From positions 294,637-358,636 of the forward strand of contig NZ_JQSG02000006.1 of NCBI RefSeq assembly GCF_000754095.2: a stretch of 64,000 nucleotides of DNA, read 5' to 3'. The notes below the pieces were generated by a model. The model was not told the origin of the DNA. It ran no database searches and saw only the letters and a program-made list of their open reading frames with translations. This DNA is from Acidihalobacter prosperus (GTDB lineage: Bacteria > Pseudomonadota > Gammaproteobacteria > DSM-5130 > Acidihalobacteraceae). A program made the position numbers and the translations under genes. Within the stretch, counting starts at the first letter, position 1. Every line of letters begins with the position of its first letter. Below are positions 48,693 to 60,809 of this stretch, one piece after another.

Positions 48693-49617
48693 AGACTATC
48701 TCGACACCCCCGGCCTGGGCATGCTGCGCAACGTGATCCGCGATTATCTCGCGGGGCACTCCCCGCCCATCGTCATACAAGGCGAACCCGGTGCGGGCAA
48801 GACGGCCCTGTTGCGTCGGCTGATGCGCGAGCTCGGCAGCGATTTCGACATCTGCAGCTTCGCCGCGGACCGCCCGGCAGGCGCACCGTCGCTGCACAAA
48901 ACCATCCTCCGGCGGTGGCTGCCCGATGGCCCGCTCGACGCGAGTACACGCCATCTTTTCCAACATCTGTGCGACACGCCCACGGCGCGCGCACGCCTGC
49001 TACTGATCGACGACGCCGAACGCCTTTCGCGCGCTGAAATCAAGGGTGTGCTGGGGCTCAAGCAGGCGCTTGCCCACTACGGCGGCATCCCGTTGGGCCT
49101 CGTCCTGTGCGGAAACGCGACGCTGGAACCACGCGTTGCCGCTCTCGCCGCGGAAGTGACGCCCAACCTGCTTCCCGTCTGTCTCGGATTGCGGCCGTTC
49201 ACGCGCCAGGAATCCGAACAACTGGCGCGCAACCGAGGCTATGAGCCCTCGCCCACCGCCATGGCACGGCTCCATCGCAGCAGCGGCGGCTTGCCCGGCC
49301 AGCTCGTTCATCAACTCGGCGACACGGGCAGGCGGCACACGCCTGGCACGAGGCTGCTACGTCTCCTGCGCCTGTTCGCTGTCGGCGCCATTGCGGCCGC
49401 CTTGCTGCTGCCGTCATCGCCACGATCCGACGCCACTCGGACGCAGTCAATCCCGCTGCCACCGGAAACCGCATCCGCACAGCCGTCCACCGGCACCGCT
49501 GGCAGCGACATTCGTCGCCCCTACGCGTACGGGCGCGCCCCGGGCGCCCTGAGTCGTTACAGCGCCGGCGAATTGAACCCGGCGACAGCCCAGCACTATA
49601 CTGATCGGCCGAATTGA
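48685..49617 (+). CDS. DamX/ExeA-like AAA ATPase with a membrane helix and no visible SPOR domain
   Basis: A 310-residue protein in the usual damX position between aroB/dgt and gltB. An AAA domain occupies residues ~25-230: Walker A VIQGEPGAGKTALLRRLM, Walker B LLLIDDAERLSRAE and LVLCGNATLEPRVAAL. A membrane helix follows (LFAVGAIAAALLLPSS, ~238-255), then a short Pro/Ser/Thr-rich tail (~55 residues). DamX normally ends in a SPOR domain; none is recognisable, so septal targeting by denuded glycan is doubtful. ATG 48685 is used; 48673 is possible. Confidence 0.7.
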   Translation: MSEDYLDTPGLGMLRNVIRDYLAGHSPPIVIQGEPGAGKTALLRRLMRELGSDFDICSFAADRPAGAPSLHKTILRRWLPDGPLDASTRHLFQHLCDTPTARARLLLIDDAERLSRAEIKGVLGLKQALAHYGGIPLGLVLCGNATLEPRVAALAAEVTPNLLPVCLGLRPFTRQESEQLARNRGYEPSPTAMARLHRSSGGLPGQLVHQLGDTGRRHTPGTRLLRLLRLFAVGAIAAALLLPSSPRSDATRTQSIPLPPETASAQPSTGTAGSDIRRPYAYGRAPGALSRYSAGELNPATAQHYTDRPN

Positions 49618-49646
49618 AAAAAACCTAGCATCAGGAGTCGCGAAGC

Positions 49647-54110
<4,464 letters not shown>

Positions 54111-54119
54111 ACACGACCT

Positions 54120-54147
54120 GGCTGGTCGCGGTCCGCCGCGACCAGCC
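54120..54147 (+). terminator. Twelve-base perfect hairpin between gltB and dnaG
   Basis: GGCTGGTCGCGG and CCGCGACCAGCC pair perfectly around a TCCG tetraloop, ten bases after the gltB stop. No U tract follows. It is probably a transcript-end or processing hairpin. It lies at the right end of the gltD...gltB block. Confidence 0.65.
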
Positions 54148-54177
54148 CCGTTATCGTCTCAACAGGGCCTGACGTAC

Positions 54178-55956
54178 ATGGCTCGCATACCGCAGCCGTT
54201 CATCGACGAGCTCCTCGCCCGCGCCGACATCGTCGAGATCATCCATGCGCGTGTGCCGCTCAAGCGCGCCGGCCACGAATTCAAGGCCTGCTGCCCCTTC
54301 CACAACGAAAAAACGCCCTCCTTCTACGTCAGCCCGCAGAAGCAGTTTTATCACTGCTTCGGCTGCGGCGCCCATGGTACCGCGCTTGGCTTCCTGATCG
54401 AACACGACCGCCTCGACTTCGTCGAAGCCGTGGAGACACTGGCTGCCTCCCTCGGGCTTGACGTGCCACGCGAAGGTGGTGCGACCGAGGAACCGGGGCG
54501 GCGCGACGAACGCGAGGCGCTTTACCGCTGCCTGGAGGACGCGGCCGGCTGGTTCAAACAACAATTGCGCAACCATCCACCGGCCATCGACTATCTCAAA
54601 CAACGTGGGCTGGACGGTGAAATCGCCGCACGCTTCGGCCTCGGCTATGCGCCGGCAGCCTGGGAAGCGCTACGCAAGGCGCTCGAACCCCGCCATGGCC
54701 GCCAACGACTGATCGAGGCGGACCTGGTGGTCGCGCGCGAACAGCGCCATTACGACCGATTCCGCGATCGCATCATCTTCCCGATCCGTGATCCACGCGG
54801 CCGCGTCGTCGCATTCGGCGGGCGCATCATCGGCGATGGCACGCCGAAATACCTCAATTCCAGCGAAACGCCGGTCTTCCACAAAGGACAGGCGCTGTAC
54901 GGCCTCTACGAGGCGCGGCAGTCCGGCGCATCGCTGGACGAGATGCTGATCGTGGAAGGCTACATGGACGTGATCGGACTCGCGCAGCAAGGCGTGCACA
55001 ATGCCGTGGCCACTCTCGGCACCGCGACCACCCGCGAGCACGTGCAGCGCTTGTATCGCAGCGCACGCCGAGTGGTGTTCTGCTTCGACGGCGACCGCGC
55101 CGGCAGGACCGCCGCCTGGCGCGCGCTGGAACAGGCCCTGCCCGTGCTCGAGGATGGTCGCGAGGCGGCTTTTCTATTCCTGCCCGAAGGCCAGGACCCC
55201 GACAGCTTCGTGCGCAGCGCCGGCCGCGAGGCCTTCCTCGACGCCTGCGTGCAAGCCACCCCTTTGTCGCAACTGCTGTTGCAGGAACTGCGCAGACGCC
55301 ACCCCGGTGGCGATCTCGAGTCGCTCGCCGGCCTCGCCCACGAAGGCATGACGCTGATCCGCGATCTGCGTGCCGGGGTACTGCGCAGCCGCATCGTCGA
55401 AATGCTCGCGCGCGAAGCCCGAATGGACCCCGCAAGGCTCGAAACCAGCATCGCGCGAGACGAGACGCCGACCGGTACCGCAGCCACACCGGCCACCGTA
55501 CGCCGGCCCCAAGGCATCGACCGCCGGCGCACCGTACGCTGGTCCCCGCTGCGCGCCGCCATCGCCCTGCTGGCCGAGCACCCGACCCTCGCGAGCGAGG
55601 CACCCGCAGCCGATGCGCTTGGCAGCCCGGACAACCCCGGCATCGCCCTCTATGCCGAGCTCCTTGAAACCCTGCGCGCGCACCCCAATATCACCACTGC
55701 CGGCATCCTGGAGCGCTGGCGCGGCCGCAAGGAGGAACTTCACCTTCTGCGTCTGATCGAATCCCGAGATGTCTATTTGGACGCGGACGCCGCCCGGCGG
55801 GAATTTCAGGATGCCGTTGCACGATTGCTAGCCCAGCGCAGCGCGGTACGCTTTGAGGTACTGCGTCGCAAGGCGCTTGACGAAGGCCTGAACCCTGCTG
55901 AAAAAGCCGAGTTCAGCCAGCTTGCGCTGACCGGCGGGCGCGATACGCACGATTGA
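54178..55956 (+). CDS. dnaG: DNA primase DnaG
   Basis: A 592-residue primase that lays RNA primers at the replication fork. The zinc-binding domain has CPFHNEKTPSFYVSPQKQFY then HCFGCGAHGT; the RNA polymerase domain has FRDRIIFPIRDPRGRVVAFG; Toprim motifs are MLIVEGYMDVIGLAQ and VVFCFDGDRAGRTAAWRAL. The C-terminal helicase-binding domain follows from about residue 440. It is followed by rpoD after 72 bases, keeping the dnaG-rpoD pairing. Confidence 0.96.
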   Translation: MARIPQPFIDELLARADIVEIIHARVPLKRAGHEFKACCPFHNEKTPSFYVSPQKQFYHCFGCGAHGTALGFLIEHDRLDFVEAVETLAASLGLDVPREGGATEEPGRRDEREALYRCLEDAAGWFKQQLRNHPPAIDYLKQRGLDGEIAARFGLGYAPAAWEALRKALEPRHGRQRLIEADLVVAREQRHYDRFRDRIIFPIRDPRGRVVAFGGRIIGDGTPKYLNSSETPVFHKGQALYGLYEARQSGASLDEMLIVEGYMDVIGLAQQGVHNAVATLGTATTREHVQRLYRSARRVVFCFDGDRAGRTAAWRALEQALPVLEDGREAAFLFLPEGQDPDSFVRSAGREAFLDACVQATPLSQLLLQELRRRHPGGDLESLAGLAHEGMTLIRDLRAGVLRSRIVEMLAREARMDPARLETSIARDETPTGTAATPATVRRPQGIDRRRTVRWSPLRAAIALLAEHPTLASEAPAADALGSPDNPGIALYAELLETLRAHPNITTAGILERWRGRKEELHLLRLIESRDVYLDADAARREFQDAVARLLAQRSAVRFEVLRRKALDEGLNPAEKAEFSQLALTGGRDTHD

Positions 55957-56028
55957 CAACTCTAGCCCAAGAGGCTTGAGTTGTACTATCATTGCCTGTT
56001 CTATTCGATTCTTTGGGTGTTTCATTCC

Positions 56029-57861
56029 ATGCAGCATGAAGAGCAGCAGTCCCGCCTCAAGGAGCTCATCGCCAAGGGCAAGGAACAAGGGTTCCTGACC
56101 TACGCAGAGGTCAATGATCACCTGCCCGACAGCATCGTCGATCCCGAACAGATCGAAGATATCATCGGAATGATCAACGACATGGGCATCACCGTCCACG
56201 AGGTCGCGCCCGACTCCGACAGCCTGCTGCTATCCGACTCCGACGTCGCCGCCGACGAGGACGTGGCAGAGGAGGCCGTGGCCGCCCTCACCAGCGTGGA
56301 CAGCGAATTCGGACGCACTACCGACCCGGTGCGCATGTACATGCGCGAAATGGGGACCGTGGAGCTGCTCACGCGCGAAGGCGAAATCAAGATCGCCAAG
56401 CGCATCGAGGACGGCCTCTCGCAGGTGCTGTTCGCGCTGGCGCACTACCCACAGGCCATCAGCGGCCTGCTCGCCGAATACGACCGCATTGAAGCCGGCG
56501 ACGCCAAACTCACCGACGTGGTGCAGAGCTTTCTCGACCGCGACGCGATGGAAAACGAAGTCATCCCCACCCCGGCGCAAAAGAGCCAGGCCGCCGCCGA
56601 CAGCGACGACGATGACGACGATGACGAGGAACCGGCCGACACCGGCCCGGACCCCGTCGAGGCGCGCGAGCGCTTCACCAAGCTGCGCGAGCTGTACACC
56701 AAGGCCATGAAGGCGCAGAGCAAGAACCAGAAGGAGAAGTACGACGAGCTCCGCAAGGAGATCGCCACCTACTTCATGGAATTCAAGCTCACCCAGCGCG
56801 TGATCGACGATCTGATCAACCAGCTGCGCACCACCATCGAACTGATCCGCGAGCAGGAACGCCGGATCATGGACCTGTGTATCCGCCGCGCCCACATGCC
56901 GCGCCGCGCCTTCATCGACAGCTTCCCGGGCAACGAAACCCGCATCGAATGGCTCGCCGAACGCCTGGAAGCGCCGAACGCGCAGAAATACGCCGAGGCC
57001 CTCACCGAAGTGGCCGATGAAGTCCGCCACGCGCAGAAGAAGCTCAAGGCCATCGAGACCAACGCCTCCCTGCAGATCGGCGAGATCAAGGAAATCAACC
57101 GGCGCATGTCCATCGGCGAGGCCAAGGCACGTCGCGCCAAGAAGGAAATGGTCGAGGCCAACCTGCGCCTCGTCATCTCCATCGCCAAGAAATACACCAA
57201 CCGCGGCCTGCAATTCCTCGACCTGATTCAGGAAGGCAACATCGGCCTGATGAAGGCTGTGGACAAGTTCGAATACCGCCGCGGCTACAAGTTCTCGACC
57301 TACGCGACGTGGTGGATTCGTCAGGCGATCACCCGCTCGATCGCCGACCAGGCCCGCACCATCCGCATTCCGGTGCACATGATCGAGACCATCAACAAGC
57401 TCAACCGCGTGTCCCGCCAGATGCTCCAGGAAATGGGCCGTGAAGCCACGCCCGAAGAGCTGGCCGAGCGCATGGAAATGCCCGAGGACAAGGTCCGCAA
57501 GGTGCTCAAGATCGCCAAGGAACCGATCTCCATGGAGACTCCCATCGGCGACGACGAGGATTCGCACCTGGGCGACTTCATCGAGGACGGCAATGTCATG
57601 TCGCCCATCGATACGGCCACGCGCGACAGCCTCAGCGAAACCACCCGCGAAGTACTCGGCTCGCTCACCGCTCGCGAAGCCAAGGTGCTGCGCATGCGCT
57701 TCGGTATCGACATGAACACCGACCACACCCTCGAAGAGGTCGGCAAGCAGTTCGACGTGACCCGCGAACGCATCCGCCAGATCGAAGCCAAGGCTCTGCG
57801 CAAGCTGCGCCACCCCAGCCGCTCCGAGCTGCTGCGCAGCTTCCTCGACGCCGAACAATAA
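56029..57861 (+). CDS. rpoD: Housekeeping sigma factor RpoD (sigma70)
   Basis: A 610-residue primary sigma factor. Region 1.1 starts [20 protein letters not shown]; the region 1.2 element is [12 protein letters not shown]; an acidic stretch (residues ~190-205, rich in D and E) lies in the non-conserved region. Region 2 has [20 protein letters not shown] and [20 protein letters not shown]; region 4.2 has [23 protein letters not shown] 56029 is chosen over the TTG at 55981, whose extra residues are unlike any RpoD. Confidence 0.97.
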   Translation: MQHEEQQSRLKELIAKGKEQGFLTYAEVNDHLPDSIVDPEQIEDIIGMINDMGITVHEVAPDSDSLLLSDSDVAADEDVAEEAVAALTSVDSEFGRTTDPVRMYMREMGTVELLTREGEIKIAKRIEDGLSQVLFALAHYPQAISGLLAEYDRIEAGDAKLTDVVQSFLDRDAMENEVIPTPAQKSQAAADSDDDDDDDEEPADTGPDPVEARERFTKLRELYTKAMKAQSKNQKEKYDELRKEIATYFMEFKLTQRVIDDLINQLRTTIELIREQERRIMDLCIRRAHMPRRAFIDSFPGNETRIEWLAERLEAPNAQKYAEALTEVADEVRHAQKKLKAIETNASLQIGEIKEINRRMSIGEAKARRAKKEMVEANLRLVISIAKKYTNRGLQFLDLIQEGNIGLMKAVDKFEYRRGYKFSTYATWWIRQAITRSIADQARTIRIPVHMIETINKLNRVSRQMLQEMGREATPEELAERMEMPEDKVRKVLKIAKEPISMETPIGDDEDSHLGDFIEDGNVMSPIDTATRDSLSETTREVLGSLTAREAKVLRMRFGIDMNTDHTLEEVGKQFDVTRERIRQIEAKALRKLRHPSRSELLRSFLDAEQ

Positions 57862-57872
57862 GATAGAGTCGC

Positions 57873-57904
57873 ACGGCCCGCCAAGCCACCTCACGGCGGG
57901 CCGT
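57873..57904 (+). terminator. Hairpin terminator-like structure after rpoD
   Basis: ACGGCCCGCC (57873-57882) and GGCGGGCCGT (57895-57904) form a ten-base perfect stem with a 12-base loop between the rpoD stop and the tRNA. There is no U tract, so it could also be a processing site ahead of the tRNA. Confidence 0.6.
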
Positions 57905-57914
57905 CACACAGTGC

Positions 57915-57991
<77 letters not shown>

Positions 57992-58058
57992 TATAAATCA
58001 ATAGGTTACGAAGTTTAAAAGGGTCAATTTTCTTCTCATAGCTCGATGAAGTACAATT

Positions 58059-58081
58059 TCGGTACAGTCTCAGTGTACCGA
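58059..58081. promoter_or_regulatory. Eight-base inverted repeat just upstream of the integrase start
   Basis: TCGGTACA (58059-58066) faces TGTACCGA (58074-58081) across seven bases, ending nine bases before the GTG start of the integrase. The position fits an operator for an excisionase or repressor, or autoregulation by the integrase. The surrounding 57992-58058 is AT-rich. Confidence 0.5.
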
Positions 58082-58090
58082 GGTGTATCA

Positions 58091-59122
58091 GTGGCGACCA
58101 TAGTGAAGACCCCGTCTGGCACCTGGAAGGCCTTGATCCGGAAACGGGGCTGGCCGACCACCATCAAAACCTTCCGATTAAAACGCGATGCAGAAGATTG
58201 GGCACGCACCACGGAAGATGCGATGGTCCAAGGAGTCTTCGTCTCGCGTGCGGCACCATCGCGGTTTACGGTGGGCGAAGCGTTGGAACGCTACCTTCGA
58301 GAAGTGTCGCCCACCAAAAAGGAGCACACCAGAAAGAAAGAAGGTGTGATTGCCAGACAGCTCAACCGCGCTCTAGGTCAATACAGCTTGGCCTCACTTG
58401 ATGCTGGAAAGATCGCTGAGTACCGAGAAGCTCGGTTATCTGCAGGACTAGCACCAGACACGGTCCGCCTCGAATTGACCCTGCTCGGATCGCTCTTTGA
58501 CGTAGCCATCAAGGAATGGCGAGTCGGATTGGCCATCAACCCCGCCAAGCAGGTGAAAAAGCCAGCAGGTCGTGTTCGCGACCGCCTTCTGTCATGGTCG
58601 GAGATTAAACGCCTTCTGAAGTCCGCTAACGCAGACTCACAACCCATGATCATGCATGCGATACGCCTAGCCATGCAGACCGCAATGAGGCATGGTGAGA
58701 TAGTGGGGTTAAGGGTCCAAGATATCGACTTTGCGCGTCGTGTTCTGTATGTCTACGCGAAAGCGGCTGGGCCTCGCCAGAGGCAAGCGGTGCCGCTCTC
58801 AGCGCGCGCATGCCGCACTCTGCATGAAGCAATCGCCTGTCCTGCAAGACCTCGCGGTGCTGATTTGATTTTTTGCGTAACGCCCCCAAAACCAGGGCAG
58901 CCATTCAAGCCATTTCAGTTACATAAGGCATGGGAGCGAGTGATCAACCGCGCCGACTTGTCAGATGTCCGAATTCACGATTTGCGGCACTTGGCGACCA
59001 CGATCTACGCTAAGCGCGGACTTACTAGCCAGCAACTACAACAACTAACACGGCATAAGACCCTATCCATGCTAAATCGGTATTCACATCTTCAGGCACA
59101 CGATATCGTCGATCTTCTGTAG
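58091..59122 (+). CDS. Tyrosine-type site-specific integrase of the tRNA-borne island
   Basis: A 343-residue phage-type tyrosine recombinase. The N-terminal arm-binding and core-binding domains (MATIVKTPSGTWKALIRKRG, then TVGEALERYLREVSPTKKEH) precede the catalytic domain with Arg in TAMRHGEIVGLRVQDIDF, the HxxR box in IHDLRHLATT, His in LTRHKTLS and the nucleophile Tyr in MLNRYSHL. GTG 58091 has AGG seven bases upstream and a family-like start; ATG 58046 would run through the palindrome. It should insert DNA at the adjacent tRNA 3' end. It lacks an evident IntI-specific insert, so it is not an integron integrase. Confidence 0.9.
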   Translation: MATIVKTPSGTWKALIRKRGWPTTIKTFRLKRDAEDWARTTEDAMVQGVFVSRAAPSRFTVGEALERYLREVSPTKKEHTRKKEGVIARQLNRALGQYSLASLDAGKIAEYREARLSAGLAPDTVRLELTLLGSLFDVAIKEWRVGLAINPAKQVKKPAGRVRDRLLSWSEIKRLLKSANADSQPMIMHAIRLAMQTAMRHGEIVGLRVQDIDFARRVLYVYAKAAGPRQRQAVPLSARACRTLHEAIACPARPRGADLIFCVTPPKPGQPFKPFQLHKAWERVINRADLSDVRIHDLRHLATTIYAKRGLTSQQLQQLTRHKTLSMLNRYSHLQAHDIVDLL

Positions 59123-59134
59123 GTAGAACCGACC

Positions 59135-59201
59135 ACATAACGATGGCGCGATGGCGGCAAGTGCAGCTTGCCGGTAGTCCCTATCCACCGGGAGGTTAAA
59201 T
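59135..59201 (-). other. Candidate attC recombination site after the nuclease cassette
   Basis: Read on the minus strand, ATTTAAC (59201-59195) fits the R'' consensus RYYYAAC and contains the TAA stop of the nuclease gene. GTTATGT (59141-59135) is a near fit to R' (GTTRRRY). Between them CGGCAAG/CTTGCCG (59155-59173) forms a perfect stem, extended by partial pairing towards the boxes. The spacing between the R boxes and the stem is less regular than in the neighbouring site. Confidence 0.5.
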
Positions 59202-60255
59202 TTCCGCGCTCAGCGAGACGTAGCGCCTAATCCAGTCTCGATCTAGCTTAAGACGAACGTTCCGGCGAATCCCACCAATGACGCCAGAAAGATCAATGTA
59301 TGAAAAGAAGTCCTGCTTGATATTTGCGACGGCTATTGGGTTGTCCCAGTTCTCAGCCACTAGATCGGCCATTACCGATGGCAAGCTGAATTCCAACTCG
59401 AACCAGCGAGCGCTACCTCTTGAGACATCAAGCGGAACGAACGTCCATTCGCCACGATTGTTGCCATTAACGCTGCACATGACAATATCATTCTCAAACG
59501 CAGATGACGGAAGCGGTTCGGATCGAAGTAAATGCATTGGCCATCGACCTTGAAGCATTCCAAAGTACGACCCTCCAATCGCGCGGCACGCCTCAGTAAT
59601 AGAGCCCCTAAGAAGCTCAATCCCTTCCTCGCTCAACCGGTTAGTACCACTATCCGCAGGTTCACGCCCCGCCAAGAGGTCGCGGTAATAATTTCTAGCG
59701 GCCGATATCGTTCCCTGACCCCGAACGGAAATGCAGCCTTCATCAAATCGCCGAATGGCCTCAACCAACGGCCGGATTACTGGAACATTCTCGTACTGGA
59801 TGAGAAATATTTGATGAGCGATCGCGTATTCTATTGCACCTCGGGTGAATCCTGAGGTGGAGAATATAGCTGCCGTGTAATTATAGCGCGGGCCCTGAAA
59901 CTCTTGCCCGTGTCTTCGATATGTGAAGTAATTTTCTGAAATATCTTTGAGTACGCCAACGGCGTTTCTCGGAACTCCAACCCCAACCGGCTGATGAACT
60001 TTGTAGCACTTTGCTTCGACTATTAGTCGTAGCGGATACATAAAAGCGGGAGAATGAGGCCACAGCGCGAATGCATCGATCTGATGCCAGGTGCCGCGTC
60101 CACGAATCTCTAGTCCTGAATGGCCAACCCGCATATCATCGCCCGGCCGAAATGCGGGGGGATGTAGGATCGACAACGTCATAGCCCACTTTGCCAAGAA
60201 GGAAAAGTACAGCTTCCTCCAGTAACGCCCCACGAATCTGCGTAATGTTTGCCAT
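59196..60255 (-). pseudogene. Mrr-like restriction endonuclease gene with a frameshift in a G6 run (first gene cassette)
   Basis: The natural start appears to be ATG 60255 (MANITQIRGALLEEAVLFLL), 12 bases after the attC R' box at 60268. That frame stops after about 40 codons. Removing one base from the six-G run at 60156-60161 joins it to the long downstream frame (GHSGLEIRGRGTWHQIDAFA). The latter carries a PD-(D/E)XK-like core: Asp in HQIDAF and LRLIVEAKCYK. The C-terminal ~200 residues are unassigned. As read, only a GTG-initiated 345-residue product (from 60233) lacking the correct N-terminus could be made. It may be a real mutation, phase variation or a sequencing error. Base composition is lower in GC than in the core genes. 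Confidence 0.7.
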
Positions 60256-60267
60256 TTTGAGAATAAA

Positions 60268-60348
60268 AGCTAACGTTCCCGATAAGCCGCGCCGATTCCT
60301 ACGTAAAGCGTAACGCTTCCCGGTGTCGGCTTCATTAGTTGGTTAGGA
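60268..60348 (-). other. attC (59-base-element type) integron recombination site
   Basis: On the minus strand the order is R'' TCCTAAC, nine-base spacer, L'' AAGCCGACACCG, a 26-base variable loop with its own hairpin (AAGCG/CGCTT), L' CGGCGCGGCTT, nine-base spacer, R' GTTAGCT. L'' and L' pair with one mismatch and leave the extrahelical A of L'' unpaired, as in classical attC sites such as that of aadA1, whose L' has the same sequence and whose spacers are also nine bases. The TAA stop of the upstream C39-like gene lies inside R''. Confidence 0.82.
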
Positions 60349-60741
60349 CTGAACGACATACAAATACTGACCCTCGCCCTTTCTCCCGCGATAATGATTC
60401 ACGACCTTAGGCATTCCTGGCTTTGGGTCAAGAATTTTTCGATCTCCAGCGAGAACAACCCAGTGCCAATAATTTCCTGCACGGACATTCACCTTCACGA
60501 TTGCCGGGAAGCACACAGTCTTCCATGAGACGAACTTCCTACGCTTTACCTCGTATCCGAAACTTTCGAGAACATCCATCAAGTCCTTATGAAAGGTGAA
60601 GTACTCACCGTTCGATACCAACCCTCTTTTGTGAAATCTACGCTCAACTTCCTCGTACCGCTTTCCTGTGATCATCGCAACACAGGCAACGCCACAATCG
60701 CCTTTTGTGAATCGCCTTTGTTCTACCCGCTGTATGTCCAC
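60343..60741 (-). CDS. Small C39-like (papain-fold) protein in a gene cassette
   Basis: A 132-residue protein with a likely catalytic set: Cys in KGDCGVACVAMITGKRY near residue 16, His in NYWHWVVLAGD near residue 92 and Asp in KILDPKPG. This matches stand-alone peptidase C39-like domains. There is no signal peptide or transporter domain. The GTG start at 60741 follows a GTTAGGG core-like box (60755-60749), and the stop lies in the R'' box of an attC site, so the gene fills a cassette almost exactly. Its substrate is unknown; a toxin-, immunity- or maturation-type protease is possible. Confidence 0.7.
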   Translation of the reverse strand: MDIQRVEQRRFTKGDCGVACVAMITGKRYEEVERRFHKRGLVSNGEYFTFHKDLMDVLESFGYEVKRRKFVSWKTVCFPAIVKVNVRAGNYWHWVVLAGDRKILDPKPGMPKVVNHYRGRKGEGQYLYVVQS

Positions 60742-60748
60742 TAGTTCA

Positions 60749-60775
60749 CCCTAACGGTAAATGACAAAAGCCGAC
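60749..60775 (-). other. Possible attC half-site between the type III res gene and the C39-like gene
   Basis: On the minus strand GTCGGCTT (60775-60768) followed by GTTAGGG (60755-60749) looks like the L' and R' half of an attC site, but the spacer is 12 bases. I cannot find a matching L''/R'' half in the 3' end of res. It may be a truncated or fused cassette boundary. Confidence 0.35.
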
Positions 60776-60809
60776 TGGTCCGGAAATCCACTTATGCACC
60801 GGTGACGGT

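Noticed and set aside
56230-57894. A 554-codon open frame antisense to rpoD
   Set aside because: Shadow frame; rpoD is intact on the other strand.
58046-58090. Longer integrase start at ATG 58046
   Set aside because: It would translate the palindrome; GTG 58091 has a good ribosome-binding site and a family-like N-terminus.
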